NCBI GenBank assembly: GCA_029071285.1
Contig: JAIEAS010000332.1
Coordinates: 1 to 5,745, forward strand
Origin: Clostridia bacterium
GTDB taxonomy: Bacteria > Bacillota > Clostridia > Christensenellales > Borkfalkiaceae
Direction: 5' to 3'
Length of the DNA: 5,745 nt
Shown: piece by piece, positions 1-5,445 of the stretch
Layout of the letters: each line of letters opens with the position of its first letter
How positions within the stretch are numbered: position 1 is the stretch's first letter
Position numbers and translations under genes: made by a program
The notes under the pieces: generated by a model
Database searches by the model: none
What the model saw: only the letters and a program-made list of their open reading frames with translations
What the model was told of the DNA's origin: nothing

Positions 1-2179
1 AAGCAATAGTGCCTTTGTGCCCCAAAACCGTTGTCCAGATTTCTTCCGTAATAAAGGGGATAACGGGGTTTAAAAGCTTAATCAGTCCTTCAGCGTAGCT
101 CTTTGAAAAACTTCCGCCGTCGCTGATTTCCTTATACACGGCGTTCACGAAAATCATCATCTGTGAAATTGCCGTATTGACTTTCATTGCCTCGTAATCT
201 TCGGTAACCTTTTTAACCGTTTGGTTGTAGATTTTTTCAAGGTTGGGATTTGGCGTGTCGGAAATCGCGTTCAATTCAAAGTACAGTCTGTGAATTCTGT
301 CAACGAATTTTTTAACGCCTTCGATGTTTGAAGTGTTCCAGGGCTTGGTATCGGCTACGGGACCCATAAACATCTCGTACATTCTTAAAACGTCTGCGCC
401 GTATTCCGCAACTATGTCGTTGGGGTTAATAACGTTGCCCATACTTTTTGACATCTTGTTGCCGTCCTCGCCGAGAATCATTCCCTGATGGAACAGCTTT
501 TTGAACGGCTCTTTATAGGGAACCAATCCTTTGTCAAAGAGGAAGTTGTTCCAGAAGCGCGAATACAAAAGGTGACCTACAAGGTGTTCCTTGCCGCCCA
601 TATAAAAGTCGACGGGCAGCCAGTGTTTCAACAGCTCGTAGTCGGCAAATTTCTTGTCGTTATGCGGGTCGCAATATCTTAAAAAGTACCAGCTCGAGCC
701 TGCCGAACCGGGCATTGTAGTAGTTTCGCGTTTTCCGTTCACACCGCTGATTTTTACGTTTACCCAGTCTTTTGCGTTTTCAAGAGGAGGGTTGCCGCCC
801 TTCGCCTTGTAGTCGTCCATTTCGGGCAGAACGAGGGGGAGCTCGCTGTCCTCAAGTAAATAAGTTTTGCCGTTATCAAGATGAACGACTGGTAGCGGTT
901 CGCCCCAATATCTCTGACGCGCAAAAATCCACTCGCGCAACTTAAAGGTTACTGTTTTTTTGCCGCAGCCGTGCTCGGCAAGCCATTCCGCCATTTTATC
1001 GATAGCCTGCTTTTTGTCAAGTCCGTTCAAAAAGTCGGAATTTATGTGCTTGCCGTCGCCAGTGAAGGCTTCTTTCGTAACATCGCCGCCTTCGAGAACG
1101 GGGATTATGGGCAGATTAAATTTCTTCGCAAAATCATAGTCGCGGGTGTCGTGTGCGGGAACTGCCATAATTGCGCCCGTGCCGTAAGAAGTCAGAACAT
1201 AGTCTGAAATGTACACGGGGATTTTACTGCCGTTTGCGGGGTTGATTGCATACGCGCCCGTAAAGCAGCCTGTTTTATCTTTGTTTAAATCGGTGCGTTC
1301 AAGCTCGGATTTGCTCGCACAAATCTTTTTATATTTTTCAACTTCGGTGCGCTGAGCGGTTGTAGTAATTTCGTCGACTAATTTATGCTCGGGCGCAAGC
1401 ACGCAGTAAGTTACGCCGAAAAGTGTATCGCAGCGCGTAGTAAATACGGTAAAGGTCTTATCCGTACCGTCAACTTTAAATACTACGTTCGCACCCTCTG
1501 ATTTGCCTATCCAGTTGCGCTGCGCAATTTTCGAAGGTTCCTGCCAGTCAAGTCCGTCAAGCCCTTCCAAAAGTCTTTCGGCATATTTGTTTATGTCTAT
1601 GACCCACTGTTTCATATTTTTGCGTACGACGGGATAGCCGCCGCGCTCGCTTTTGCCGTCTATAATCTCGTCGTTGGCAAGAACGGTGCCGAGTTCTTCA
1701 CACCAGTTGACGGGCATTTCTTCATAGCGCGCAAGTCCTTCCTTGCAAAGCTGTTTGAAAATCCACTGAGTCCACTTGTAGTAGGAGGGGTCGCAGGTTG
1801 AAATAGTCTGGTCCCAGTCGTATGAAAGCCCGAGCATTTTCAGCTGTTCGGTAAAGGTCTTGATATTTTTCTGCGTGAACCCGTCGGGGTTGTTGCCCGT
1901 CTTTATGGCAAACTGTTCGGCAGGCAGACCGAAGCTGTCAAAACCGATAGGATGCAAAACGTTGAAGCCCTGCATTCTTTTCATTCTCGCAAGGATGTCG
2001 GTTGCGGTGTAACCTTCGGGATGACCTACGTGCAGTCCCGCGCCCGAGGGGTAGGGGAACATATCCAAAACGTAATATTTGGGTTTTGAAAAGTCGTGTA
2101 AGTCGGTATGGAAGGTTTTATTTTCGTCCCAATATTTTTTCCACTTGTTTTCAATTGCTGTAAAATCAGTGTAAGCCAT
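1..2179 (-). CDS. leuS: Leucyl-tRNA synthetase (LeuRS), C-terminal end cut off by window
   Basis: This cytoplasmic class I synthetase charges tRNA-Leu with leucine using ATP. The minus-strand frame is open for 726 codons from ATG at 2179 to the window edge. The protein begins [17 protein letters not shown]. The HIGH-type ATP motif is HVGH at residues 50-53, inside the family stretch [17 protein letters not shown]. The CP1 editing domain shows the threonine-rich motif TTRCDTLFG (residues 247-255) and [13 protein letters not shown], containing the editing aspartate (D344 or D347). KMSKS is at 575-579, followed by the start of the anticodon-binding domain (IPFITEEIW near the edge). Family length is about 800-860 residues, so roughly 80-130 are missing. 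The start is fixed by an AGGA ribosome binding site 9 nt upstream and by alignment with known LeuRS N-termini. One oddity is Cys at position 250, where many LeuRS have Pro. The gene is transcribed divergently from thrS. The identification is essentially certain. Confidence 0.98.
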   Translation of the reverse strand, partial: MAYTDFTAIENKWKKYWDENKTFHTDLHDFSKPKYYVLDMFPYPSGAGLHVGHPEGYTATDILARMKRMQGFNVLHPIGFDSFGLPAEQFAIKTGNNPDGFTQKNIKTFTEQLKMLGLSYDWDQTISTCDPSYYKWTQWIFKQLCKEGLARYEEMPVNWCEELGTVLANDEIIDGKSERGGYPVVRKNMKQWVIDINKYAERLLEGLDGLDWQEPSKIAQRNWIGKSEGANVVFKVDGTDKTFTVFTTRCDTLFGVTYCVLAPEHKLVDEITTTAQRTEVEKYKKICASKSELERTDLNKDKTGCFTGAYAINPANGSKIPVYISDYVLTSYGTGAIMAVPAHDTRDYDFAKKFNLPIIPVLEGGDVTKEAFTGDGKHINSDFLNGLDKKQAIDKMAEWLAEHGCGKKTVTFKLREWIFARQRYWGEPLPVVHLDNGKTYLLEDSELPLVLPEMDDYKAKGGNPPLENAKDWVNVKISGVNGKRETTTMPGSAGSSWYFLRYCDPHNDKKFADYELLKHWLPVDFYMGGKEHLVGHLLYSRFWNNFLFDKGLVPYKEPFKKLFHQGMILGEDGNKMSKSMGNVINPNDIVAEYGADVLRMYEMFMGPVADTKPWNTSNIEGVKKFVDRIHRLYFELNAISDTPNPNLEKIYNQTVKKVTEDYEAMKVNTAISQMMIFVNAVYKEISDGGSFSKSYAEGLIKLLNPVIPFITEEIWTTVLGHKGTIA

Positions 2180-2188
2180 AGTTTTTAT

Positions 2189-2192
2189 TCCT
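2189..2192 (-). promoter_or_regulatory. leuS ribosome binding site
   Basis: On the minus strand AGGA lies 9 nt before the ATG at 2179. It supports that start and agrees with the expected LeuRS N-terminus. Confidence 0.75.
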
Positions 2193-2210
2193 GAAATTTA
2201 GTTAATAACA

Positions 2211-2239
2211 ATTATACATAATCCTTTTAAAGTTGGCAA
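2211..2239 (-). promoter_or_regulatory. leuS promoter (sigma-A type)
   Basis: On the minus strand, TTGCCA (2239-2234) and TATAAT (2216-2211) are separated by 17 bp, an almost ideal housekeeping promoter. Transcription should begin near 2204, giving a leader of only about 25 nt. That leaves no room for a T-box or other riboswitch, so leuS appears to lack the tRNA-dependent control seen for thrS. The -35 end overlaps one copy of the TTTTAAAGTTG direct repeat. Confidence 0.75.
2225..2235 (+). repeat. Direct repeat copy 1 (TTTTAAAGTTG)
   Basis: This 11-bp sequence is identical to the copy at 2260-2270, with start points 35 bp apart. It overlaps the leuS -35 box by two bases and fills part of that promoter's spacer. 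It may be an operator half or simply AT-rich chance similarity. Confidence 0.5.
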
Positions 2240-2248
2240 ATAATTTAA

Positions 2249-2258
2249 GGCTAAAGCC
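2249..2258. repeat. Small inverted repeat between the divergent promoters
   Basis: GGCT-AA-AGCC is a perfect 4-bp palindrome with a 2-bp centre, flanked by loosely complementary TTTAA and TTAAA. It lies nearly midway between the leuS and thrS -35 boxes. It could be a regulator site, but it is short and no family can be named. Confidence 0.35.
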
Positions 2259-2259
2259 G

Positions 2260-2270
2260 TTTTAAAGTTG
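2260..2270 (+). repeat. Direct repeat copy 2 (TTTTAAAGTTG)
   Basis: This second exact copy of the 11-bp repeat at 2225-2235 abuts the thrS -35 hexamer, where an AT-rich UP element or activator site would lie. Confidence 0.5.
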
Positions 2271-2299
2271 TTGACAAAAACAAATAATTGTAATAATAT
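2271..2299 (+). promoter_or_regulatory. thrS promoter (sigma-A type)
   Basis: A consensus TTGACA (2271-2276) is followed after 17 bp by TAATAT (2294-2299). The predicted start is near A2306, at the base of T-box stem I, so promoter and leader predictions agree. Confidence 0.85.
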
Positions 2300-2304
2300 A
2301 TCTG

Positions 2305-2482
2305 TACGCAGAAATAAAGACAAGTACCGCCGATAAATTTTCAGAGAGTGTGGCATATGCTGTGAGCCGCATAATTTAAAGGGTAACGGGAAACCACTTT
2401 GCGGATTTTTGCGTATCTTAAAAGAGGTCACGGATTCTGTGGCAATTAAGGTGGAACCGCGCATATTAAATTGCGTCCTTAA
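2305..2482 (+). promoter_or_regulatory. T-box leader (tRNA-Thr-sensing riboswitch) of thrS
   Basis: This leader reads the charging state of tRNA-Thr and lets transcription into thrS proceed when the tRNA is uncharged. Stem I has an 11-bp base (2305-2315 with 2405-2415). Its specifier loop carries AGTA (2323-2326) opposite GAA (2390-2392), followed by specifier ACC (2393-2395, Thr) and a purine. Above it are CCG/CGG (2327-2329/2387-2389) and TAAATT/AATTTA (2334-2339/2373-2378). The AG-bulge is AGAGAG (2343-2348), and the distal hairpin (2349-2354/2366-2371) has the conserved GCTGTGA-type loop. Stem III is 2427-2431/2439-2443. The antiterminator pairs 2446-2451 with 2477-2482 and 2459-2462 with 2473-2476 around the bulge TGGAACC. 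UGGA in the bulge fits a tRNA with U at the discriminator position. No stem II or IIA/B pseudoknot fits the 11 nt between stems I and III. Confidence 0.96.
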
Positions 2483-2519
2483 ACGAAGACTTGAAGTTTT
2501 TGTTTAAGGATATTTTTTT
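2475..2519 (+). terminator. T-box-controlled intrinsic terminator of thrS
   Basis: Positions 2475-2490 pair with 2496-2511 around loop TTGAA (2491-2495). The outer part contains a perfect 9-bp helix, TCCTTAAAC (2476-2484) with GTTTAAGGA (2502-2510). A run of seven T (2513-2519) follows. The 5' arm includes CCTTAA (2477-2482), also needed by the antiterminator, so the two structures exclude each other, as a T-box requires. Confidence 0.93.
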
Positions 2520-2524
2520 GGAGA
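2520..2524 (+). promoter_or_regulatory. thrS ribosome binding site
   Basis: GGAGA directly follows the terminator T-run and lies 5-6 nt before ATG at 2530. It decides the start: the in-frame TTG at 2491 sits inside the terminator loop and has no binding site in front of it. Confidence 0.88.
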
Positions 2525-2529
2525 TATAT

Positions 2530-4482
2530 ATGGAAATTTTTTTAAAAAACGGAAGTATCGAGCTTGACGACGGCGCAACCTGTCAGGACGCTGCGCTTAA
2601 AATAAGCGAAGGTTTGGCGCGTTCGGCGGTTGCCGCAAAGGTAAACGGCAAGCTATGCGACCTGTCGGCAAAATTAAATAGCGGCGACAAGTTGGAAATA
2701 GTCACGCTCAAAGATAAAGAGGGGCTTGAAGTGTACCGCCATACCTGCGCGCACGTTCTGGCACAGGCGTTGAAAAATATTTACCCTACTTGCAAATTGG
2801 CGATAGGTCCAGTGATAGACAACGGCTTCTATTACGACGTTGACTTCAATACGCCCATAACGCTTGACGACTTCGCCAAAATCGAAAGCGAAATGCTTAA
2901 AATAATAAACGCCAACACCCCTATTGAGCGTTTCGAACTTTCCAGAAAGGAAGCCGTTAAACTTATGAAAAAGTTTGATGAAAATTACAAGATAGAGCTC
3001 ATTGAAGATTTACCCGAAAACGAGACTATATCGTTCTACAAGCAGGGCAGCTTCACCGACCTCTGCCGCGGACCTCATTTGCCCTCGACGGGAAAAATCA
3101 AAGCGTTTAAACTCACTTCGCTTACCGGCGCATACTGGCGCGGCAACGAAAAGAACAAAATGCTTACCAGAATTTACGGCACTGCGTTTGAGAAGAAGAG
3201 TCAGCTCGAGGAATATCTTGTCGCTTCGGAAGAGGCTAAAAAACGCGACCACAACAAGCTCGGACGCGACCTCGGAATATTTATGACCTCGGACGTGGTC
3301 GGTCAGGGATTGCCTATTTTAATGCCTAAGGGCGCTAAAATTTTGCAGATTTTAACCCGTTTTGTCGAGGATGAAGAGGCGAAGCGCGGCTTTATGATAA
3401 CTAAGACGCCTAATATGGCAAAGTCGGACTTGTATAAAATTTCCGGTCACTGGGCGCACTACCGCGACAAAATGTTTATTTTGGGCGAGGTTGACGAACA
3501 CGGCGAATCTAAGGACGGCGAAGAAATTATGGCGCTCCGTCCTATGACCTGCCCGTTCCAGTATCAGATTTTCAAAAACGGCTTAAAGTCGTACAGGGAT
3601 CTGCCCTGCAGATATTCAGAAACAGCGACCGAATTCAGAAAAGAAGCTTCGGGCGAAATGCACGGACTTATCAGAGTAAGGCAGTTCACTCTTTCCGACG
3701 GTCATATTATCTGCACGAAGGAGCAGGTGGAAGAGGAGTTTAAACGCTGCCTCGACCTTTCCTATTACATTCTCGATGCGTTGGGAATGAGAAACGACGT
3801 AACTTTCCGTTTCTCTAAGCGCGGCAAATCGAAGTCCGATAAGTATATCGATAACGACGAGGCCTGGAACAACACCGAAGCTATGATGAAAGTCATTCTC
3901 GACGATATAGGAATCGATTACGTTGAAGCCGACGACGAGGCGGCGTTCTACGGGCCCAAGCTTGACGTTCAGATTAAAAACGTGCACGGCAAGGAAGATA
4001 CGCTGATTACAATTCAGATTGACTTTGCCGCGGGCGAAAGCTTCGAGATGCAGTATATTGACGTCGACGGAACGAAGCAGTACCCTTACGTTATTCACAG
4101 AAGTTCAATCGGCTGCTATGAAAGAACGCTTGCTTTCCTGATTGAAAAATATGCGGGCGCGTTCCCTCTTTGGATGTGCCCTACTCAGGTAAAAATCCTT
4201 CCTATCACCGACAGAACGCTCGACTATGCCGAAGAGGTTTCCAAAGCACTGCTCGAATGCGGAATCCGCTGCGAGATAGATAAACGCAACGAAAAAATCG
4301 GCTATAAAATCCGTGAAGCAAAAATGGAAAAGGTGCCTTACGTTTTGGTCGTCGGCGACAAAGAAGCGGAGGATAAGACGGTCAACGTCAACAAGCGCGG
4401 CATTGAAGAGAAGCAGACCGTATCGCTTAAGGACTTTGTAAAAACGGTTGTAAAGGAAAACGCCGAAAAGATTATTTTCTAA
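2530..4482 (+). CDS. thrS: Threonyl-tRNA synthetase (ThrRS)
   Basis: This cytoplasmic class II synthetase charges tRNA-Thr and edits Ser-tRNA-Thr. From ATG 2530 it has 650 residues, normal for bacterial ThrRS (E. coli 642). An N-terminal TGS domain covers about 1-62. The second, editing domain follows with HTCAH (H71, H75) and DLCRGPH (C179, H183), the metal-like editing residues. The catalytic core runs from about 240 to 540. Its zinc ligands are C341 (in MTCPF), H392 (in SDGHI) and H523 (in VIHRS). Motif 2 is FRKEASGEMHGLIRVRQFT (369-387), and motif 3 is GCYERTLAFLIE (528-539). The C-terminal anticodon-binding domain starts near 547 (PLWMCPTQVKILPI). The text around C341 (MTCPFQYQIF) differs from the E. 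coli type (MNCPGHVQIF) and marks a ThrRS subgroup I recall from clostridia. The T-box upstream with a threonine specifier independently confirms the substrate. Confidence 0.98.
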   Translation: MEIFLKNGSIELDDGATCQDAALKISEGLARSAVAAKVNGKLCDLSAKLNSGDKLEIVTLKDKEGLEVYRHTCAHVLAQALKNIYPTCKLAIGPVIDNGFYYDVDFNTPITLDDFAKIESEMLKIINANTPIERFELSRKEAVKLMKKFDENYKIELIEDLPENETISFYKQGSFTDLCRGPHLPSTGKIKAFKLTSLTGAYWRGNEKNKMLTRIYGTAFEKKSQLEEYLVASEEAKKRDHNKLGRDLGIFMTSDVVGQGLPILMPKGAKILQILTRFVEDEEAKRGFMITKTPNMAKSDLYKISGHWAHYRDKMFILGEVDEHGESKDGEEIMALRPMTCPFQYQIFKNGLKSYRDLPCRYSETATEFRKEASGEMHGLIRVRQFTLSDGHIICTKEQVEEEFKRCLDLSYYILDALGMRNDVTFRFSKRGKSKSDKYIDNDEAWNNTEAMMKVILDDIGIDYVEADDEAAFYGPKLDVQIKNVHGKEDTLITIQIDFAAGESFEMQYIDVDGTKQYPYVIHRSSIGCYERTLAFLIEKYAGAFPLWMCPTQVKILPITDRTLDYAEEVSKALLECGIRCEIDKRNEKIGYKIREAKMEKVPYVLVVGDKEAEDKTVNVNKRGIEEKQTVSLKDFVKTVVKENAEKIIF

Positions 4483-4499
4483 AAATTACCTTTAAATGG

Positions 4500-4528
4500 T
4501 TGACAAATAAATTATTGTAAGGTATTAT
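4500..4528 (+). promoter_or_regulatory. infC-rpmI-rplT promoter
   Basis: TTGACA (4500-4505), a 17-bp spacer and TATTAT (4523-4528) form a strong promoter only 17 bp after the thrS stop codon. An overlapping TATAAT (4526-4531) has a less favourable 20-bp spacer. Transcription should start around 4535. The infC operon therefore has its own promoter and is not solely dependent on thrS transcription. Confidence 0.8.
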
Positions 4529-4534
4529 AATTTC

Positions 4535-4680
4535 TGTTAAGCAAAGGCATACCCTTTCGCCTTACAGGATACTTTAAGGCACATAATGTCACATTAAGCG
4601 TTTTACGCTTTTTACGTTCGCATTATATTGGGTTGCTATGCAGCCCGATTTTTTTGGGCAAAAATTTTGTGAGGTAAAAA
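4535..4680 (+). promoter_or_regulatory. Structured infC leader, probable L20-responsive attenuator
   Basis: About 145 nt lie between the promoter and infC. Visible helices are AAAGG/CCTTT (4543-4547/4553-4557), GCCTTA/TAAGGC (4559-4564/4575-4580, loop of 10), AAGCG/CGCTT (4596-4600/4606-4610, loop TTTTA) and ATAATG/CATTAT (4583-4588/4621-4626) enclosing the previous hairpin. An intrinsic terminator ends the series. In low-GC Gram-positive bacteria the infC-rpmI-rplT leader is known to be an L20-controlled transcription attenuator, and position and form match. I cannot verify the L20-binding core by eye, so the ligand is inferred from context. Confidence 0.68.
4630..4655 (+). terminator. Intrinsic terminator (attenuator) in the infC leader
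   Basis: GGGTTGC (4630-4636) pairs over 7 bp, with one G-U, with GCAGCCC (4640-4646) around the loop TAT. Seven T (4649-4655) follow. It stands just 25 nt before infC and downstream of the infC promoter, so it can only act as an attenuator. It is also the first terminator after thrS. Confidence 0.88.
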
Positions 4681-4686
4681 ATCATA
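4671..4686 (+). promoter_or_regulatory. infC ribosome binding site and non-canonical start region
   Basis: GAGG (4671-4674) is 6 nt before ATC at 4681 and 9 nt before ATA at 4684. The reading frame has a TAA at 4675-4677, so nothing further upstream can be used. Between that stop and ATG 4756 there is no ATG, GTG, TTG or CTG in frame. One of these two isoleucine codons must therefore be the start. Confidence 0.82.
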
Positions 4687-5196
4687 AAGGACTTATATTC
4701 GGTCAACGAAGCAATCCGCGATAAAGAGGTCAGATTAATCGGCAGCGACGGCGAAATGGTGGGCGTTATGTCCAGCCGCGAAGCGCAGCGCATAGCCGAC
4801 GACGAAGGGCTTGATTTGGTAAAAATTTCTCCCAACGCCGTACCCCCCGTATGCAAAATTATGGACTACTCCAAATTCAAGTACGAGCAGTCTAAAAAAG
4901 AAAAGGAAAATCGCAGAAATCAAACCGTTGTCGAGATTAAGGAAATCCGCCTTTCTATGACCATAGACGTAGGCGATATCGCTGTCAGAACCAAGCAGTG
5001 CCTTAAATTTTTAGAGGCGGGCAACAAAGTCAAAGTTTCCATTCGTATGAAGGGGCGTGAAAATGCCCGCGCTTATCAGGGCGTAAAAGTTATGGAAGAC
5101 TTTTTCGAGGGGCTCGGCGGCAAAGCGGTGCAGGACAAAAAACCCGCTACCGAGGGCAGAAACATAATAATGGTTCTCTCGCCCGCAAAATCTTAA
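4681..5196 (+). CDS. infC: Translation initiation factor IF-3, non-canonical start codon
   Basis: IF3 binds the 30S subunit, keeps 50S off and checks the start codon and initiator tRNA. From ATC 4681 the product is 171 residues, normal for IF3. The N-terminal domain (about 7-78) contains VNEAIRDKEVRLIG and the family signature PPVCKIMDYSKFKYEQSK (55-72). A lysine-rich linker with KKEKENRRNQ follows (72-81), then the C-terminal domain (about 83-170) starting VEIKEIRLS and ending GRNIIMVLSPAKS. The first ATG in frame (4756, residue 26) would remove the conserved VNE...RLIG strand and has no ribosome binding site. The start is thus ATC 4681 or ATA 4684. AUU-type starts are established for infC in other bacteria and allow IF3 to repress its own translation; that this holds here is inferred. 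It is the first gene of the operon, 33 nt before rpmI. Confidence 0.94.
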   Translation: MIKDLYSVNEAIRDKEVRLIGSDGEMVGVMSSREAQRIADDEGLDLVKISPNAVPPVCKIMDYSKFKYEQSKKEKENRRNQTVVEIKEIRLSMTIDVGDIAVRTKQCLKFLEAGNKVKVSIRMKGRENARAYQGVKVMEDFFEGLGGKAVQDKKPATEGRNIIMVLSPAKS

Positions 5197-5229
5197 AACA
5201 GTAAATTATTTCATTGGAGGATAAATATT

Positions 5230-5430
5230 ATGCCTAAGCAGAAGTCGCACAGCGGCAGCAAAAAGCGTTTTTGGCTTACCGCAACCGGTAAAGTTAAAAG
5301 ACCCCACGGCGGCAAAAACCACAAAGCAGAAACCAAGAACAGAAAGAGAAAGAGAAATTTGCGTCAGAATACGCTTGTTTCAACTACGCAGGAATCCAAC
5401 GTAAAAGCAATGATTCCTTATAAAGGTTAA
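5230..5430 (+). CDS. rpmI: 50S ribosomal protein L35
   Basis: This is a small, very basic protein of the large ribosomal subunit. It has 66 residues, typical for L35. The N-terminus MPKQKSHSGSKKRF matches the family pattern MPKxKTHxGxxKRF, followed by TGKVKRPHGGKNH and a basic stretch KNRKRKRNLRQ. The C-terminal part (NTLVSTTQESNVKAMIPYKG) is where L35 normally carries its short helical tail. GGAGG (5216-5220) lies 9 nt before the ATG. It sits between infC (33 nt) and rplT (15 nt) with no promoter or terminator in either gap, so it is cotranscribed and would share the leader attenuator. Confidence 0.97.
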   Translation: MPKQKSHSGSKKRFWLTATGKVKRPHGGKNHKAETKNRKRKRNLRQNTLVSTTQESNVKAMIPYKG

Positions 5431-5445
5431 TAGGAGGACGGCACA

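Noticed and set aside
488..1207. Plus-strand open frames at 488-682 and 971-1207
   Set aside because: Both are antisense to the continuous leuS frame, which shows HIGH, editing and KMSKS motifs.
2198..2464. Minus-strand open frame of 88 codons between leuS and thrS
   Set aside because: It lies exactly opposite the T-box leader and thrS promoter, has no recognisable protein features, and its sequence is fully explained by RNA structure.
3002..3286. Overlapping frames inside thrS on both strands (3002-3286 plus, 3010-3252 minus)
   Set aside because: They are shadows of the ThrRS coding sequence with low-complexity Arg/Ser- or Leu-rich translations and no start signals.
3616..4098. Minus-strand open frame of 160 codons inside thrS
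   Set aside because: It is entirely antisense to the conserved catalytic core of ThrRS, with no similarity I recognise. Codon bias of the sense gene leaves such frames open by chance.
4596..4613. AAGCG-TTTTA-CGCTT followed by T residues as a separate terminator
   Set aside because: The stem is only 5 bp and the T-run is short and broken by A. It is better seen as an internal helix of the infC leader, with the stronger terminator at 4630-4655.
4756..4758. ATG 4756 as the infC start
   Set aside because: It would delete 25 residues of conserved IF3 N-terminal domain, and no ribosome binding site is suitably placed. A good one lies before ATC 4681.
4623..4923. Minus-strand frames at 4623-4856 and 4735-4923
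   Set aside because: They are antisense to the infC start region; the sense strand encodes conserved IF3 sequence.
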